A stretch of DNA of 9,719 nt from Anaerolineae bacterium CG2_30_64_16 (GCA_001871755.1 MNXL01000309.1:1-9719), one strand, 5' to 3'. Numbered from the stretch's first letter, positions 1-5,772 are shown. Program-made: numbers and translations. The notes: generated from the letters alone by a model not told the origin.

Positions 1-464
1 AGCGGCGGGCAATCGGCCGGTTGGGCCTGCGCCGCGACCAGCTTGAGCGCAAAGCTCCAGCAGGTGGGTTGACCGCACTCCCGGCAGTTCGTGCCCGGCA
101 GCAGCTTGAAGACCGCCATCGCGGTCGGTCGCTGGCGCGTCTCGGTGTTGGGTGTGATCTCGCCCCGGCGCGCCCAGGTGCGGTTGACCAGGTCAATCAG
201 CCCCTCGAGCTCCTTGACCGCGGCTTTTCGATCTTCCACATTGCTCGTGGCGATCTGGTAGGCGTGAAACGCCAGGTTATGCCCGCCCTTCTTCCAGGTC
301 AGCGCGTTCGCCGCCTGATTGTACACCGCCCCGCGCAAGGTTGCGTTGAGATACGGCAAGACCGGCGAGATGTCGGTCACCAGCCGGGCGATGGCCGAAA
401 AGCGTTCCGCCCCCGGCTCGCAGGGCGGGGTGAAGACCTCCAGGTCGTATTTTGCGATCAACAT
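1..464 (-). CDS. Fe-S cluster-binding protein, 4-Cys (PF04060-like), 3' truncated by window
   Basis: The first 154 residues are visible and the reading frame runs off the window edge. Residues 127-152 hold C-x2-C-x4-C-x16-C in the context NCRECGQPTCWSFALKL...DCP. This is the four-cysteine [4Fe-4S] motif of the small Fe-S domain found in the corrinoid/iron-sulfur protein of acetyl-CoA synthase and in RnfB-like proteins. The preceding ~120 residues are soluble, with one extra cysteine (C15), and I do not recognise them as a named domain. The start at 462-464 is supported by GAGGAAGG seven bases upstream. It lies 16 bp after the TGA at 481-483 that ends the open tail of the stress-protein gene, so the two are probably co-transcribed. 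An electron-transfer or corrinoid-related role is inference. The Fe-S domain call is fairly secure; the overall function is unknown because the C-terminus is missing. Confidence 0.8.
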   Translation of the reverse strand, partial: MLIAKYDLEVFTPPCEPGAERFSAIARLVTDISPVLPYLNATLRGAVYNQAANALTWKKGGHNLAFHAYQIATSNVEDRKAAVKELEGLIDLVNRTWARRGEITPNTETRQRPTAMAVFKLLPGTNCRECGQPTCWSFALKLVAAQAQPADCPP

Positions 465-480
465 GTGCCTGCCTTCCTCT

Positions 481-591
481 TCAGTCGGTTTCTCGTGCCA
501 GGCGAAGCGCCACATCTGCGCTGACCCCCCGCACCTCCCGGCGCGCAATCGCCTCGCCTCGCTCGATCAGCTCAGGGGTGTGGCTGAAATC
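481..591 (-). other. In-frame open extension after the TAG stop of the stress protein
   Basis: After the TAG at 592-594 the same frame continues for 36 sense codons (DFSHTPELIERGEAIARREV... to ...LARETD) and ends in TGA at 481-483, just before the ribosome-binding site of the next gene. The predicted tail is charged and helix-prone. It could be readthrough sequence, the remains of a longer C-terminus cut off by a point mutation, or chance openness in GC-rich DNA. No start codon with a good ribosome-binding site makes it an independent gene, and I recognise no domain in it. Confidence 0.35.
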
Positions 592-1035
592 CTAGATCGG
601 CGCCGGCTGCTCGCCTTGCAGCGCGATGCGCCATACCGGTACACCGCGCGCCTCGGCCAGCGCGATCTCCATTTCTTGCTGGCGGCGCTCGATCGTGTTC
701 ATCAGCTTGCCCAGGAACGGCCCGAAGCCGCGCGCCTCGACCGGCACCTCGCGCGGATCGGCCAGGTCGAGCGCGATGATCGCTCGCGCGCCCTGCGCCA
801 GCCGCTCCCGCACCACCTGGGTCAGTTCGGCTTCGGTCCATGCCTCGGCCCGCGCCAGGTTCGCCTGGCTGATCTCCGGCGTCACCACAGCCGAGAGCAC
901 GGGCACATCGGCCACGTCAGTCACGGCCAGGGCAAACAGCTTGCCGCTGCTGCATTGCGCGCAGTGAATCGCCCAGTCCCGGGCATGGGTCGCGTGTTCG
1001 GAAAAGTCAGTTGCCCATAAGATACGCTTGAACAT
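592..1035 (-). CDS. Divergent universal stress protein (UspA family), ends at TAG
   Basis: The 147-residue soluble protein opens with MFKRILWATDFSEHATHARDWAIHCA, the typical first strand and helix of UspA-family proteins (K-x-I-L-x-A-T-D-F-S). Residues 35-45 (LFALAVTDVAD) fit the second strand, and GVPVW near residue 130 fits a later one. The C-terminal G-x2-G-x9-G(S/T) nucleotide-binding loop of ATP-binding Usp proteins is absent, so this is either a non-ATP-binding member or a shortened one. A near-perfect Shine-Dalgarno, GGAGGTGA, precedes the ATG at 1033-1035. The frame stops at TAG (592-594) but stays open for another 36 codons, to TGA at 481-483. The gene follows a 229-bp palindromic repeat that separates it from the metalloid operon, so it probably has its own promoter within or beyond that repeat. 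Usp proteins are commonly induced by general stress; nothing here shows how this one is regulated. Confidence 0.8.
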   Translation of the reverse strand: MFKRILWATDFSEHATHARDWAIHCAQCSSGKLFALAVTDVADVPVLSAVVTPEISQANLARAEAWTEAELTQVVRERLAQGARAIIALDLADPREVPVEARGFGPFLGKLMNTIERRQQEMEIALAEARGVPVWRIALQGEQPAPI

Positions 1036-1085
1036 CGCTCACCTCCATGTTTCACCTGTCAGAAGCAATCCGATAGACGTAGCGT

Positions 1086-1314
1086 TTTAAACTCAATACC
1101 TCTCAAATAACGACTGTCCCTACTTGTAGTTTGTCATTCTGAGCGGGTTAACAAGTCAGCTTGCGGTGCGGCAGGTCATTAGCGAAGAATCTCCGCCTGC
1201 GCAACGAGATTCTTCGCTGGCGTCTCGCCGTAACGAGTGTTGAGCGGTTAACTCGCTCAGAATGACAAGCGTGGGATGACGAACCAAGCTTATTTGAAAG
1301 GTATTGCGTTTAAA
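1086..1314. repeat. 229-bp nested imperfect palindrome (MITE-like or repeat remnant)
   Basis: Three pairs of inverted arms share one centre near 1199.5-1200. The outer arms, 1086-1110 and 1290-1314, match at 23 of 25 positions. The middle arms, 1131-1152 and 1247-1268, match at 21 of 22 and contain TTGTCATTCTGAGCG. The inner arms, 1181-1193 (AGCGAAGAATCTC) and 1206-1218, match 13 of 13 around a 12-nt loop. The intervals between arms are 20 and 21 nt outside and 28 and 28 nt inside, so the whole block is one palindrome in register whose spacers have diverged. It has no ORF. The right end contains the TAA stop of the ACR3-like permease. The motifs CATTCTGAGCG and GCGAAGAATCTC resemble widespread dispersed repeats of environmental bacteria; mobility is inference. 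It may also stop transcription in both directions. Confidence 0.75.
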
Positions 1315-2275
1315 CTACCTCTTTACGCGGCCCAACCACGGCGACCTGCGCGGCCTGGCGGCTGAGATAGCGATAGAACAGGCCGGCCGTGAGCATCTGC
1401 ACGATGAACGCCAGCGCCACCGGCAGCCCAGCCAGCTTCCCGAAGCTGGCGAACGCCAGCCCGACCGCGATGGGCAGATTCTTCATGCCCGACGAATACG
1501 TGATGGCGACGCGTTGGCCCCAGTTGAAGGCGAAGCGCCCCAGCCAGTGCGGCGCCAGAAAGCTGAGCGGGAAGATCAGCACCACCGCCCCCAGCAGCGC
1601 GGGCACCAGCGCCCAGCGTTCCCGGATCAACGGCACGTTGACGTTGCAGATGGCAAACATCAGCAGCACCGCGGTCAGCGCCGACAGCGCCGGCAGCAGC
1701 GGCAGATAGGGCTTCACGTCCCCATAGCGGTCGGCCAGCCAGCGGACGGTCAGTCCCAGCAGCAGCGGGAGCAGCAGGATAAGGGCCAACTGCTGGAACA
1801 TGGCCCAGGGATCAACCCGGACAGACGAACCGGCGAGCCATACCATCAGCGGCGGGATCAGGAACGGCCCCAGCCCCATCGTCAGGGCCTCGATGGCCAT
1901 CACTAACGGCACGTCCCCCTTGAGCAGCGCCGTCCAGACGGCCGCCATGCCCGCGCACGGCACTACGCCCACCAGGATCACACCGGTCACAAACTGCGGG
2001 TCACTAACCAGCAGGCGGGCCAGCGCCCAGCACAACAGTGGCATGTAGAGAAAGCTCAGGATCAGCCCGGCCATCACCGCCCCTGGCTGGCGCGGCGTGA
2101 TGGTGAAACTGATGAACAGGATCATCAAGAAGGTGAGCGCCTTGGAATAGCCCTGCAGCGCCTGCCCCGGCGCGGTCGTCCAGGGCCCCAGCGCCAGGCC
2201 CAGGGCCACCGTCACGATGATGATGGCCTGGTAATGGCGCCGCACGAACTCGGCAAAGCCCAACAATCGTTTCAT
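1310..2275 (-). CDS. ACR3/bile acid:sodium symporter (BASS) family permease
   Basis: The 321-residue membrane protein has about ten hydrophobic segments, the size and shape of the SBF/BASS superfamily that includes the arsenite exporter ACR3. Residues 105-121 (VPCAGMAAVWTALLKGD) match the ACR3 region APC-x-AM-x2-VW-x3-AKGD, with Cys107 at the position of the conserved TM4 cysteine implicated in arsenite transport. In contrast, residues 261-272 (SSGMKNLPIAVG) look more like the GMQNSGLA of bile acid/Na+ symporters and lack the glutamate of the ACR3 NNFELAIA motif. The start at 2273-2275 overlaps the TGA of the thioredoxin-VKOR gene as ATGA, which implies translational coupling. The frame stays open upstream of this ATG, but those codons lie over the preceding gene and are ignored. 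Last gene of the ArsR-headed operon; its TAA lies in the palindromic repeat. Export of arsenite or a related metalloid or thiol conjugate is likely but not proven. Confidence 0.85.
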   Translation of the reverse strand: MKRLLGFAEFVRRHYQAIIIVTVALGLALGPWTTAPGQALQGYSKALTFLMILFISFTITPRQPGAVMAGLILSFLYMPLLCWALARLLVSDPQFVTGVILVGVVPCAGMAAVWTALLKGDVPLVMAIEALTMGLGPFLIPPLMVWLAGSSVRVDPWAMFQQLALILLLPLLLGLTVRWLADRYGDVKPYLPLLPALSALTAVLLMFAICNVNVPLIRERWALVPALLGAVVLIFPLSFLAPHWLGRFAFNWGQRVAITYSSGMKNLPIAVGLAFASFGKLAGLPVALAFIVQMLTAGLFYRYLSRQAAQVAVVGPRKEVV

Positions 2276-3933
2276 GCTTCGTCGTCTCCCGCCAGCGCGG
2301 CCAACGCCGGCCGAATGCTCAACAGCAACAGGGCGGTCATGATCACGGCCGAGGTCAGGCACCAGGCGCACACCGCCCGGATCACGAACGGCTCCAGGTA
2401 GGTCAGGTAGAGCGAGAACAAGACGCCAAACAGCGCCAGCGCGAACACCGCCAGCGGCGCGAGCTCGGCGAGGCGGCCACGGCCGTAGCGCCTCCACAGC
2501 CAGGCGGCCAGGAGCGCCACGTAGCCCAACGCGCCCAACACGCCTATCGGCAGCACGCCGAACAGCCGGGCGTAGGGGCTGGCCTGGACCGCGTTGCAGT
2601 CGCCCACCGGTCCGCAGACAGCCGCTACCTGGCGCGTCTCGACGTAAGCCAGGTAGCCCGCCACCCCCAGGCCGGCCAGCGCTAGCAGCGGGATGAGCCA
2701 TCGCTGCCAGGGCGCCGGCGGGTCCACCGGGCCACCCTGGCTACCCCGCACCATCACCACGCCGGTGTAGACCAGCGCGGCGACCATGCCGATCATCACG
2801 AGGACGGCCAGCAAAAAGCCATTGGTACGGGCAGAAAGGAATCTGAAGGGTATTGAAGCGTCGGGTGGCAACGGGGTCGAGCCGGGCGTGGCAGCCTCCG
2901 GCGGTGCGGGGATCGCTGGCCAGTCTACGCCGCCAGCTTCCAAATAGGAAACCACGAGATAGGTCAGTTCAGCGGCCATCTGCTCTCCGATTAGTATCTG
3001 CTCGCCGATGATCAGCAAGGGTAAATCAACATCTTCCCGTGCAACCCCATAGCCCTCCGCGACCCGGTAAAGATATTCCACGTCTGCGGGGGTCACAACG
3101 TCAATCGTGCGAACCTCGAACTGCGCGCCGTACTTCTCCCGCACGGGCGTCAGGGCTGCCCCGGCCTCGATCTGGCAACTGTGACAATCCAGCGTGGTGA
3201 ACAGGATGGCCCGCACCACCGCGGCCTGGGCCAGCGCGGCCGGCGTCGGCGTCTCGTCCGTGCACGGCGTCGCGGGCGCACAGACCTCAGCCGCCGGTTT
3301 TTTTGTGGGGAGCAAGGCGGCCAGCCCGGCCACCTGCGGGTAGTCCACCCCGCCGGCCGCCAGGTATTGTTGGATCAGCCCAGGCAGCTCGGCCCGGATC
3401 TGGTCGCTGCCCATCAGCCCCTTGTCGCCGATGAGGAGAAACGGCGCCCCGGCCTGATCGTGGGCGATGCCGAACGCCTCGGCCGCCTTGTAAAACACGG
3501 CGATCTGTTCATCTGTGGCGTTTTCGCCCAGCTCGATCATCTGGATCTGCAGTTGGGCGCCATATTGGCCCTGCAAAGGCGGCAGCACCTTCTCGATCAC
3601 GTCGTGGCAGTGTGGGCAGGTGGACATCCAGAACAGCACCGCCTTGACGACCGGCCCGGCCGGCTGCAACGGAAGCGCTGGCGCATGGGGGGTGAGGGTG
3701 GGCAACGGCGTGACCGGCGTCGCGGCCGTGTCTGGAACCGCCGCGGTGACGCTTGGCCGGGCAGTCGGCTCTGCGGCCGGGCGGCTCGTCGCCACGACTG
3801 GCGGCCGGCCCGCGCGTTCGGCCTTGATGTCGGCGCATTCCTCGCAACCCTGCGCCGCGGCGTGCGTGCTGGTGGCCAGCGCCAGCAGCATGATAACGAC
3901 CAGGAGCAGATCGCGCACGCGCCGCGGGTTCAT
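2272..3933 (-). CDS. Secreted/membrane fusion: two thioredoxin-like domains plus VKOR domain
   Basis: This 553-residue protein has an N-terminal signal segment (about 8-27) followed by CEEC (30-33) and a Pro/Thr/Ala-rich linker. The first thioredoxin-like domain (about 95-195) has CPHC at 106-109 and a cis-Pro-like GAPFLLIGD. A linker with a C-x5-C pair (218-224) leads to a second thioredoxin-like domain (about 238-335) with CHSC at 250-253 and DLPLLIIGE. Both end in a similar YLAAGGVDYP/YLEAGGVDWP. A lone membrane segment (about 372-395) precedes a VKOR domain (about 410-545) with Cys440/Cys446 (VCGPVGDCNAV) and the quinone-side CAWC at 522-525. VKOR oxidises partner thioredoxin domains and passes electrons to quinone, so this should be a self-contained disulfide relay facing outside. 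GAGG precedes the ATG, which overlaps the stop of the preceding DGC gene (ATGA). Its place beside arsR and an ACR3-like permease suggests thiol redox work linked to metalloid stress. Confidence 0.88.
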   Translation of the reverse strand: MNPRRVRDLLLVVIMLLALATSTHAAAQGCEECADIKAERAGRPPVVATSRPAAEPTARPSVTAAVPDTAATPVTPLPTLTPHAPALPLQPAGPVVKAVLFWMSTCPHCHDVIEKVLPPLQGQYGAQLQIQMIELGENATDEQIAVFYKAAEAFGIAHDQAGAPFLLIGDKGLMGSDQIRAELPGLIQQYLAAGGVDYPQVAGLAALLPTKKPAAEVCAPATPCTDETPTPAALAQAAVVRAILFTTLDCHSCQIEAGAALTPVREKYGAQFEVRTIDVVTPADVEYLYRVAEGYGVAREDVDLPLLIIGEQILIGEQMAAELTYLVVSYLEAGGVDWPAIPAPPEAATPGSTPLPPDASIPFRFLSARTNGFLLAVLVMIGMVAALVYTGVVMVRGSQGGPVDPPAPWQRWLIPLLALAGLGVAGYLAYVETRQVAAVCGPVGDCNAVQASPYARLFGVLPIGVLGALGYVALLAAWLWRRYGRGRLAELAPLAVFALALFGVLFSLYLTYLEPFVIRAVCAWCLTSAVIMTALLLLSIRPALAALAGDDEA

Positions 3934-4145
3934 GCGTAAGCCTCACTGTTCACGGCGCGCACGATGGCAGCGACAGCCGTGGCCACAACTTCAGCCGCAT
4001 AAGCGCTGGGTGGCCTTTTCTTGATGCCGCAGTCGTTGATCAGGTTGATGCTCACCGCGGGCCGATAGCCGGCGCCTTCCACGATCTTGCGCGCGCAGTT
4101 CAGCGGGCAGCCATCCACCACCCCGATTGCGAGATTTTCGTCCAT
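3930..4145 (-). CDS. Half-length DGC-domain putative zinc-binding protein
   Basis: A 71-residue soluble protein. VVDGCPLNCARKIVEGAG (residues 9-26) is the signature of the DGC family (PF08859), named for this Asp-Gly-Cys motif, whose cysteines are thought to bind zinc. C13, C17 and C39 (NDCGIKK) are present. Family members normally have an N-terminal half of about 50 residues with a CSG-type motif. Here translation starts only seven residues before the VDGC strand, and no such half is present upstream because the thioredoxin-like gene ends 13 bp before. A ribosome-binding site (GAGGAG, nine bases before ATG) supports the start, so the short form looks intended and not a fragment. Its TGA overlaps the start of the thioredoxin-VKOR gene. 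The biochemical role of the family is unknown; metal or metalloid handling is inferred from cysteines and context. Confidence 0.75.
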   Translation of the reverse strand: MDENLAIGVVDGCPLNCARKIVEGAGYRPAVSINLINDCGIKKRPPSAYAAEVVATAVAAIVRAVNSEAYA

Positions 4146-4158
4146 CGTGTGATTCTCC

Positions 4159-4470
4159 TCATGAGTGATTGGGGAAATGATACGACCTCAGAATGTTATG
4201 CAACTCGGCATCCGACGGTAGCTGGCCCTGGAGCACGACCTGCCCATCGATCGCGACCGCGGGCAGATGCTGCAACCCATAGAGGGCGAACGCCGTGCTA
4301 TCGCCGGTCTTGAGGATTTGCGCGGCCAGGTCCAGGCCGCGCAGTACCCGCAGAAGCTGCTGCTCCAACGCGTCACACTCGGCGCAATCGAGGCTCAGCA
4401 ACTCGATCTTGAGCGGCCTGTCCGCGCCCGTTCTGCCGTCAACCTGAGCCCGACGATGTCGTCCAGGCAT
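4159..4470 (-). CDS. Small thioredoxin/glutaredoxin-like protein with CAEC motif
   Basis: 103 residues with no signal peptide, so presumably cytoplasmic. After a basic ~18-residue leader, the strand KIELLSLDCAECDALEQQL carries the redox pair C29-A-E-C32. GLQHLPAVAIDGQVVLQG (65-82) has the cis-proline (P70) and following strand typical of thioredoxin-fold proteins of the PF13192 type. The start at 4468-4470 is preceded by GGGAGG five bases upstream; the leader is poorly conserved in style and a later start cannot be excluded. It lies 24 bp after xdhC-like and 13 bp before the small DGC gene. Small proteins of this kind often sit beside ArsR-regulated permeases, where a role as metalloid-binding or reducing protein is suspected. 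Specific partner and substrate are inference. Confidence 0.82.
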   Translation of the reverse strand: MPGRHRRAQVDGRTGADRPLKIELLSLDCAECDALEQQLLRVLRGLDLAAQILKTGDSTAFALYGLQHLPAVAIDGQVVLQGQLPSDAELHNILRSYHFPNHS

Positions 4471-4494
4471 TTTCGCCTCCCATGCTCCTCGCTG

Positions 4495-5271
4495 TCACGC
4501 GGGGCTTTGCGATCGCGGCCGGCCGCTGCCGCCGTGCCGCACGCACTCGATCTCGGCCAGGATGGCCAGGGCGATCTCGGCCGGCTCACGGCCGCCGGTG
4601 TTCAGGCCGATCGGCGCACGCACGCGCGCCAGTTGATCCGGGCTGAAGCCGTCGGCGCGCAGATGGTCGAGCACGATGCCGACTTTGCGCAGCGAGCCGA
4701 TCATGCCGATGTAGGGCGTGGGCGTCGTGATCGCCTGGCGCAGGGCGGCCTCGTCCGTGACGTGATCTTCGGTGATCAGCACGACGTAGGTCGAGCCGGT
4801 GATGGCGGTCGGGTCAAACTGCGGCCGGTCCCCGCGGGCGGGCCGTACATCCACCACCTGCACGGCGTAGCCCACGATGCGGGCCAGCTCGGCCAGCGGC
4901 CGGCCGATGTGCCCGCCGCCGACGATCAGCAGCGCCGGCTTGGGCAGAAAGGGCTCGATGAACACGGTCACCTCCCCGCCGCACAGCATCCCCAGGGCAT
5001 CCTCACCGCTTTCGGTCAGCCGGTAGTGCGCCAGCCGGGGCCTGCCGTCGGCCAGCGCGGCCGCGGCCTCCTGGCGCACCCGTTGCTCCAGCGCGCCGCC
5101 GCCCACGTTGCCCACCCAACTGCCATCTCCGCGCGCCAGCAGCTTAAAACCAACCTGGGCCGGCGAGGCGCCCTGCACATCCACCACGGTCGCCAGGGCA
5201 ACCGTTGTTCCCTGCGCAAGTGCGGCCTGCAATGCAGCGAACACCTCTGGTGTGCCTGGAAAACTGCCCAT
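4495..5271 (-). CDS. XdhC/CoxI-family protein
   Basis: 258 residues with the two-part architecture of the XdhC family. The N-terminal CoxI domain has VQGASPAQVGFKLL (32-45), VGNVGGGALE (53-62) and GMLCGGEVTVFIEP (94-107). The C-terminal Rossmann-like domain has ALLIVGGGHIGRPLAELA (113-130), VQVVDVRP, and the terminal signature APIGLNTGGREPAEIALAILAEI (219-241). XdhC proteins bind molybdenum cofactor, help sulfurate it and insert it into molybdenum hydroxylases. No such hydroxylase is in the window. The start chosen (5269-5271) follows GTGGAG and lies 16 bp after the arsR stop; the frame is open upstream but overlaps arsR. Presence in an ArsR-headed operon with thiol-redox proteins is unusual. 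The family call is secure; the role here is open (Mo-enzyme maturation, or a sulfur or selenium transfer job). Confidence 0.88.
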   Translation of the reverse strand: MGSFPGTPEVFAALQAALAQGTTVALATVVDVQGASPAQVGFKLLARGDGSWVGNVGGGALEQRVRQEAAAALADGRPRLAHYRLTESGEDALGMLCGGEVTVFIEPFLPKPALLIVGGGHIGRPLAELARIVGYAVQVVDVRPARGDRPQFDPTAITGSTYVVLITEDHVTDEAALRQAITTPTPYIGMIGSLRKVGIVLDHLRADGFSPDQLARVRAPIGLNTGGREPAEIALAILAEIECVRHGGSGRPRSQSPA

Positions 5272-5287
5272 CGTACACTCCACTTGT

Positions 5288-5635
5288 TTATTCGGGCGCC
5301 GCGCAGCGCGGGCAACAGCAGCCCGCGATGTGCGCGTGCCCACGTATCGCGCCTGCCGGCGCCGGCAGCAAGGCTGCCAGGATCGCGCTGATGTGGATGC
5401 CAGCCTGCTCATCGGCCAGCCCATAGAAGATGTGTGTGCCTTCTCTGCGGTCGCGAATCAGCCCGGCGTTGCGGAGCACGGCGAGCTGTTGGGACACATA
5501 CGGCTGGGGTTTGGCCAGGACAGCCGCCAGGTGGCAGACGCACTCCTCAGCCTGGCAGATCTGGTCGAGGATTTGCAGGCGCATCGGATGGGCCAGGCAT
5601 TTCAGAAGACGGGCTTGATCTTGGTAGGTGTCCAT
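5288..5635 (-). CDS. arsR: ArsR/SmtB-family metalloregulator
   Basis: A 115-residue winged-helix repressor. KCLAHPMRLQILDQI (12-26) and the recognition region PQPYVSQQLAVLRNAGLI (43-60) followed by the wing RDRREGTHIFYGL (61-73) are typical of ArsR/SmtB proteins. E31-C32-V33-C34-H35-L36 matches the ELCVCDL metal-binding motif on the helix before the DNA-reading helix, the site used for arsenite, antimonite, cadmium or lead. The C-terminus adds H100, H102 and C106-C107-C108-P-R-C111, a possible second thiolate site. Metal binding releases the repressor from DNA in this family. It is the first gene after a strong-looking promoter with a palindromic site, so it probably controls itself and the five genes behind it. 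Which metal it senses cannot be told, though three or more thiolates favour As(III), Sb(III), Cd or Pb. Confidence 0.92.
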   Translation of the reverse strand: MDTYQDQARLLKCLAHPMRLQILDQICQAEECVCHLAAVLAKPQPYVSQQLAVLRNAGLIRDRREGTHIFYGLADEQAGIHISAILAALLPAPAGAIRGHAHIAGCCCPRCAAPE

Positions 5636-5648
5636 ATGCAGGGCGCCC

Positions 5649-5675
5649 TATATAGATATTCTTGCATGTTTGCAA
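5649..5675 (-). promoter_or_regulatory. Candidate arsR-operon promoter and ArsR operator
   Basis: On the minus strand the region reads TTGCA-AACA-TGCAA (5675-5662), a perfect 5-bp inverted repeat, flanked by TATAG and GAATA, which partly extend the symmetry. A TTGCAA (-35-like) lies 15 bp before TATATA (5654-5649), with arsR starting 13 bp further on. An operator overlapping the core promoter, just upstream of the repressor gene, is the normal ArsR/SmtB arrangement. The 15-bp spacing is short and a different -10 (TATCTA) is possible. The site is the only AT-rich stretch nearby. Confidence 0.5.
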
Positions 5676-5705
5676 CTATACAACTCCCCCTACCAGCCCG
5701 GTATG

Positions 5706-5718
5706 ACCTGCGTCAGGT
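5706..5718. repeat. Short inverted repeat ACCTG-CGT-CAGGT
   Basis: A perfect 5-bp inverted repeat with a 3-nt centre, about 30 bp upstream of the candidate arsR -35 and 25 bp downstream of the 30-bp palindrome on the transcribed strand. It could be a second regulator site or chance. No regulator can be assigned. Confidence 0.3.
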
Positions 5719-5742
5719 TAATCCGAAAGTTCTTAGCCCAAA

Positions 5743-5772
5743 GTGCCTGGCACTTTCGAAAGTGCCAGGCAC
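5743..5772. repeat. Perfect 30-bp palindrome between the cation efflux gene and arsR
   Basis: The arm GTGCCTGGCACTTT (5743-5756) is followed by the central CG and its exact reverse complement (5759-5772). Each arm contains the smaller palindrome-like unit GTGCCTGGCAC / GTGCCAGGCAC, so alternative hairpins are possible. It begins 19 bp after the stop of the efflux gene, where a terminator would be expected, but no run of U follows on the minus strand (TTTGGGC). The AAGTGCCTGGCACTT unit resembles short repeats scattered in many genomes. Role: possible terminator, protein site or repeat element. Confidence 0.6.

Noticed and set aside
21..1020. Plus-strand open frames over the Fe-S and stress-protein genes
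   Set aside because: They are Arg/Pro/Ala-rich shadows with no recognisable domain, while the minus strand gives clear families with ribosome-binding sites.
1036..1309. Hidden small gene or tRNA in the gap before the stress-protein gene
   Set aside because: Apart from the palindromic repeat I found no ORF with a ribosome-binding site and no tRNA-like fold or T-loop sequence.
2276..2701. N-terminal extension of the ACR3-like permease
   Set aside because: These codons are out of frame over the VKOR domain, Arg/Gly-rich, and the ATG at 2273-2275 gives the normal family N-terminus and an ATGA overlap.
3181..5391. Long plus-strand open frames (252 and 374 codons)
   Set aside because: They lie antisense to the Trx-VKOR, Trx-like, DGC and XdhC genes, and their translations are low-complexity with no motif. 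GC-rich DNA leaves antisense frames open.
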